From contig JANWVZ010000006.1 in assembly GCA_025056555.1 (NCBI GenBank), positions 280-43,262 of the forward strand: a stretch of DNA of 42,983 bases, written 5' to 3'. Made by a program: the position numbers and the translations under genes. Below are positions 42,762 through 42,983 of the stretch, piece after piece; the first letter of the stretch is position 1, and every line of letters starts with the position of its first letter. The stretch is from Gemmatales bacterium (GTDB lineage: Bacteria; Planctomycetota; Planctomycetia; Gemmatales; HRBIN36). The notes under the pieces were generated by a model. That model had not been told where the DNA came from and ran no database searches. It saw nothing but the letters and a program-made list of their open reading frames with translations.

Positions 42762-42983
42762 ATGTCCTTGGATAAGAGTCTGAAACGCAAAGGGGGCATC
42801 ACCCGATCTCGGAACGTCCTGACGCGAGCCGAACGCATTCAACAGCTCATGCAGGAAGAACGTTGGCGCGAAGGGATGAGTCCCTTTGGCCTGCCAAAAG
42901 TTCGCGTCATCAAGTTGAAGAAGTCCAAGCGCTCGGCGAAGGAGGAAAAGGCAGCGGCACAAGCTGCGGGTACTTCGCCGGCA
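42762..42983 (+). CDS. small basic protein (TIGR04137-like), cut by window end
   Basis: 74 codons are visible and the frame is open at the right edge. The start [26 protein letters not shown] and [15 protein letters not shown] match the short Lys/Arg-rich protein conserved in planctomycetes, verrucomicrobia and chlamydiae (TIGR04137). Its function is not established; a ribosome/rRNA association has been suggested from its name and charge. GAGGAAG lies seven bases before the ATG. The visible length already approaches the family size, so only a few residues are probably missing. Confidence 0.85.
   Translation, partial: MSLDKSLKRKGGITRSRNVLTRAERIQQLMQEERWREGMSPFGLPKVRVIKLKKSKRSAKEEKAAAQAAGTSPA

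Overview
The window reads as a chromosomal segment of a planctomycete, most likely of the Gemmatales/Gemmataceae type. The pointers are the small lysine-rich 'small basic protein' cut by the right edge, a secreted protein resembling the planctomycete family TIGR03009, a Ser/Thr kinase with an N-terminal helical module and a C-terminal membrane anchor, a baeRF-type release-factor relative, and many short, loosely packed operons on both strands. No rRNA, tRNA, CRISPR array, insertion sequence or phage gene was found. Assignments rest on reading motifs by eye; no database search was possible.

Layout. Bases 1-9300 (+) carry leuS, an M20 dipeptidase, maf, a short ribosome hibernation factor (hpf), then EIIA (ptsN-like), HPr and enzyme I. 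This recalls the proteobacterial rpoN-hpf-ptsN neighbourhood but has no sugar permease. Bases 8568-11245 hold a DUF2344/TIGR03936-like gene overlapping an RNase E/G gene, with an RBS-masking hairpin in front. Bases 11395-19353 (+) contain an epimerase, a DinB-like protein, a GbsR/MarR regulator, an HU-like protein, leuD plus a DUF962/Mpo1-like membrane protein, rpsO-pnp and an orphan histidine kinase. Bases 19872-26415 hold a secreted alpha/beta-hydrolase-fold protein without its nucleophile serine, nadB (-), and a polytopic membrane protein translationally adjacent to a Ser/Thr kinase.

Bases 26459-31938 form the most striking regulatory unit. On the minus strand lie three Hsp20 chaperones, a small membrane protein, a baeRF-family protein with a zinc ribbon, and a calcineurin-like phosphoesterase that has lost its metal ligands. 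A textbook sigma-54 (-24/-12) promoter sequence precedes the first hsp20. Divergently (+) is a protein that joins an HPF/RaiA ribosome-hibernation domain to sigma-70-like regions 2 and 4. I infer a proteostasis/translation-stress island.

Bases 32574-34132 (+) hold a two-subunit TPP-dependent decarboxylase (sulfopyruvate/phosphonopyruvate type) and a small membrane protein. Biosynthetic speA follows on the minus strand. Bases 36181-41338 (-) are a four-gene operon: a 90-residue WXG100-like protein, a 183-residue coiled-coil protein, a 70-residue second WXG100-like protein, and a 1339-residue membrane-anchored, coiled-coil FtsK/SpoIIIE (EccC-like) ATPase. It looks like a minimal, divergent type VII/ESX-like system in which both small proteins carry W-x-D instead of W-x-G. 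The window ends with the TIGR03009-like secreted protein and the truncated small basic protein.
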